Assembly: GCF_946885725.1 (NCBI RefSeq)
Contig: NZ_CAMPGZ010000006.1
Location: forward strand, 1-43,015
From: an uncultured Nocardioides sp.
GTDB taxonomy: Bacteria; Actinomycetota; Actinomycetes; Propionibacteriales; Nocardioidaceae
Direction of reading: 5' to 3'
DNA length: 43,015 nucleotides
The notes under the pieces are model-generated. The model made no database searches. It saw only the letters and a list, made by a program, of their open reading frames with translations, and was not told where the DNA came from. Shown in pieces: positions 41,996-43,015 of the stretch. A program made the translations under genes and the position numbers. Position 1 is the stretch's first letter, and each line of letters starts with the position of its first letter.

Positions 41996-42799
41996 ATGAC
42001 TCTGCTCACCGAGCACACCTCCACTCCGGGCACTCCGGAGCCCCAGCCCAAGCGCGGCGGACGCGGCCTGGCCATCACGGCCCTGGTGGTCGCGATCGTC
42101 TCGCTGCTTCTCTGCTGGGTGCCGATCGTCAACAACCTGGTCTTCTTCCTCGGCCTCATCGGCCTCGTGCTGGCGGTCCCCGCGTTCCTCCGGGCGCGCA
42201 AGGGCAAGTCCGCGGGCAAGGGCATGGCACTCGCGGCGATTCTGCTCAGCGTGCTGTCGCTGGTCGGCGTCCTGGCTAGCCAGGCCTACTACGTGTCCGT
42301 CCTCGACGGCGTCAGCGACGCGAACGAGGACGCAGCCGACGGCGAGGTCGCCAAGTCCGAGGACGACAAGGCGGCCGAGGCCGACGCCCTGGCTCTTGGC
42401 GCAGTCGCGCAGGTCGGCAGGGACTACGAGGTGGCCGTCACAGACGTGAACCTGGACGCAACCAAGGCACTGCTGAAGGTCAACGAGTTCAACTCGAAGC
42501 CGAAGGGTCAGTACGTTCTCGTCACCCTCGACGTCACGTACGTCGGGGACAAGGAGGGCGACCCGTGGCTCGACCTGACCACGAAGCTCGCCGGCTCGGA
42601 CTCCCGCAACTACGACTCGTCGACCTGTGACGCCGTCGTTGCCCGCCCCTCGATGGACGTCCCGACCCTGACCAACGGCGGCACAGCGACGTACGACGTC
42701 TGCTTCGACGTCCCGGCGGCGGCCGTGGAGGACCCGACCGTGTTCATCGAGGAGTCGATCTCCTTCGACGACACGCGCAGCTACTGGTCCGTCTCCTGA
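41996..42799 (+). CDS. Membrane protein with DUF4190-like helices and a DUF4352-like domain
   Basis: 267 residues, with GGGAG about eight bases before the ATG. A Pro-rich cytoplasmic tail (1-23) is followed by three hydrophobic helices (about 24-42, 46-66 and 78-98), arranged as in DUF4190 proteins. After an acidic linker, residues about 130-267 form an Ig-like DUF4352 domain: YEVAVTDVNLD, then GQYVLVTLDVTYVGDKEGDP, then GGTATYDVCFDVPA. Two Cys (in STCDAVV and YDVCFDV) could form a disulfide outside the cell. Function is unknown; related proteins are surface-exposed. Flanked on both sides by 61-bp repeats. Confidence 0.8.
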   Translation: MTLLTEHTSTPGTPEPQPKRGGRGLAITALVVAIVSLLLCWVPIVNNLVFFLGLIGLVLAVPAFLRARKGKSAGKGMALAAILLSVLSLVGVLASQAYYVSVLDGVSDANEDAADGEVAKSEDDKAAEADALALGAVAQVGRDYEVAVTDVNLDATKALLKVNEFNSKPKGQYVLVTLDVTYVGDKEGDPWLDLTTKLAGSDSRNYDSSTCDAVVARPSMDVPTLTNGGTATYDVCFDVPAAAVEDPTVFIEESISFDDTRSYWSVS

Positions 42800-42838
42800 C
42801 GCTTACCTTCCCTCCTGGACAGGGCTTCGGCCCACTCA

Positions 42839-42868
42839 CTGACCCCTCGGCCCCGGCCGAGGGGTCAG
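42839..42868 (+). terminator. Perfect 14-bp hairpin formed by repeat arms
   Basis: CTGACCCCTCGGCC (42839-42852) and GGCCGAGGGGTCAG (42855-42868) pair around a two-base loop, 40 bases after the membrane protein stop. The layout is the same as at 41800-41831. Confidence 0.5.
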
Positions 42869-42916
42869 TTGTGTCTCGACACGCCGCCCACGAGCCTGAA
42901 TTTCTGACCCCTCGGC
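42856..42916 (+). repeat. Family A 61-bp repeat, copy A5
   Basis: Perfect 13-bp ends GCCGAGGGGTCAG (42856-42868) and CTGACCCCTCGGC (42904-42916) enclose the TGTCTCGACACGCCGCCCAC core. Half-arms occur on both sides (42839-42851, and GAGGGGTCAG at 42961-42970). Confidence 0.9.
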
Positions 42917-42966
42917 GGAATGGCCCGAAGGGCCTGCCCGTATGAGGAGGCGAGCCGGGTGAGGGG

Positions 42967-43015
42967 TCAGGTGAGCTTGGGCAGGCGCTGGTCGTGGTCG
43001 AGGACGCCGGCGAAG
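42967..43015 (-). CDS. 3' end of an unidentified gene
   Basis: Read on the minus strand from the right edge, the sequence gives FAGVLDHDQRLPKLT and a TGA stop at 42967-42969, with coding-like third positions. The rest lies outside the window. The stop codon is the start of a half-arm of the 61-bp repeat (TGACCCCTC). The family cannot be determined. Confidence 0.5.
   Translation of the reverse strand, partial: FAGVLDHDQRLPKLT

Noticed and set aside
6811..42916. CRISPR array as an explanation for the 61-bp repeats
   Set aside because: The copies are dispersed over 36 kb, occur in both orientations and have no regular spacers; no cas gene is present.
1..43015. tRNA, rRNA or riboswitch genes
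   Set aside because: I looked for cloverleaf landmarks such as GGTTCGAATCC-like T-arms, and for conserved leader structures, and found none I could defend.

Overview
The window is very GC-rich DNA with dense genes and strong third-position GC, from an actinobacterium. Coiled-coil DivIVA-like proteins, a DUF5709-like protein, a long-form Pta, Suc/Fer-like and GYD proteins, and dispersed short palindromes such as GGTGGTCGAGC-N-CGTCGAGACCAC all point to Nocardioidaceae, probably Nocardioides or a close relative. This is inference from gene content, not from a marker gene. I see no rRNA, tRNA, transposase, phage gene or CRISPR array.

Layout. 1-5680: the end of a fibronectin type III protein, a two-gene coiled-coil operon, a HAD-IIA phosphatase, a GYD protein and an unassigned Rossmann protein. 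5706-7006: a membrane-anchored metalloprotease gene bracketed by inverted copies of a 73-bp repeat. 6998-9348: a tight three-gene cassette of an Asp/Gly/Thr/Ser repeat peptide, a JmjC/cupin-4 oxygenase and a Suc/Fer-like iron-sulfur protein. This is the best candidate here for an undescribed system. 9471-12254: a divergent GH13 glucosidase and a secreted glycerophosphodiester phosphodiesterase. 12552-17690: signalling genes, an RsbQ-RsbP-like hydrolase/phosphatase pair convergent with a receiver-flavoprotein/class III cyclase pair. 17832-22773: a 2'-5' RNA ligase-like protein, a zinc alcohol dehydrogenase and pta-ackA. 22854-40197: a carbohydrate locus with an AGE-family epimerase, an ABC sugar importer, a ROK regulator, two secreted GH92 mannosidases, a Tat-exported GxGYxYP protein and a LacI regulator. 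40194-43015: an alpha/beta hydrolase with a probable CTG start, a DUF5709-like acidic protein, a small basic protein, a DUF4352-like membrane protein and the end of another gene, separated by repeats.

How the parts fit. The carbohydrate locus reads as one pathway. GH92 enzymes would trim mannose-containing glycans outside the cell, the ABC importer would take up the product, and the AGE enzyme would isomerise the sugar. Two LacI-type palindromes lie in the promoter region between the GH92 and GxGYxYP genes. A separate inverted repeat lies between the -35 and -10 of the importer promoter, next to the ROK gene. pta-ackA could handle the acetyl phosphate formed downstream.

Two sequence-level themes run through the window. 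Many genes begin 6-8 bases after a TANNNT box, which suggests leaderless transcripts. Two repeat families (61 bp, five copies; 73 bp, two copies) sit at gene ends, where they supply stop codons and hairpins.
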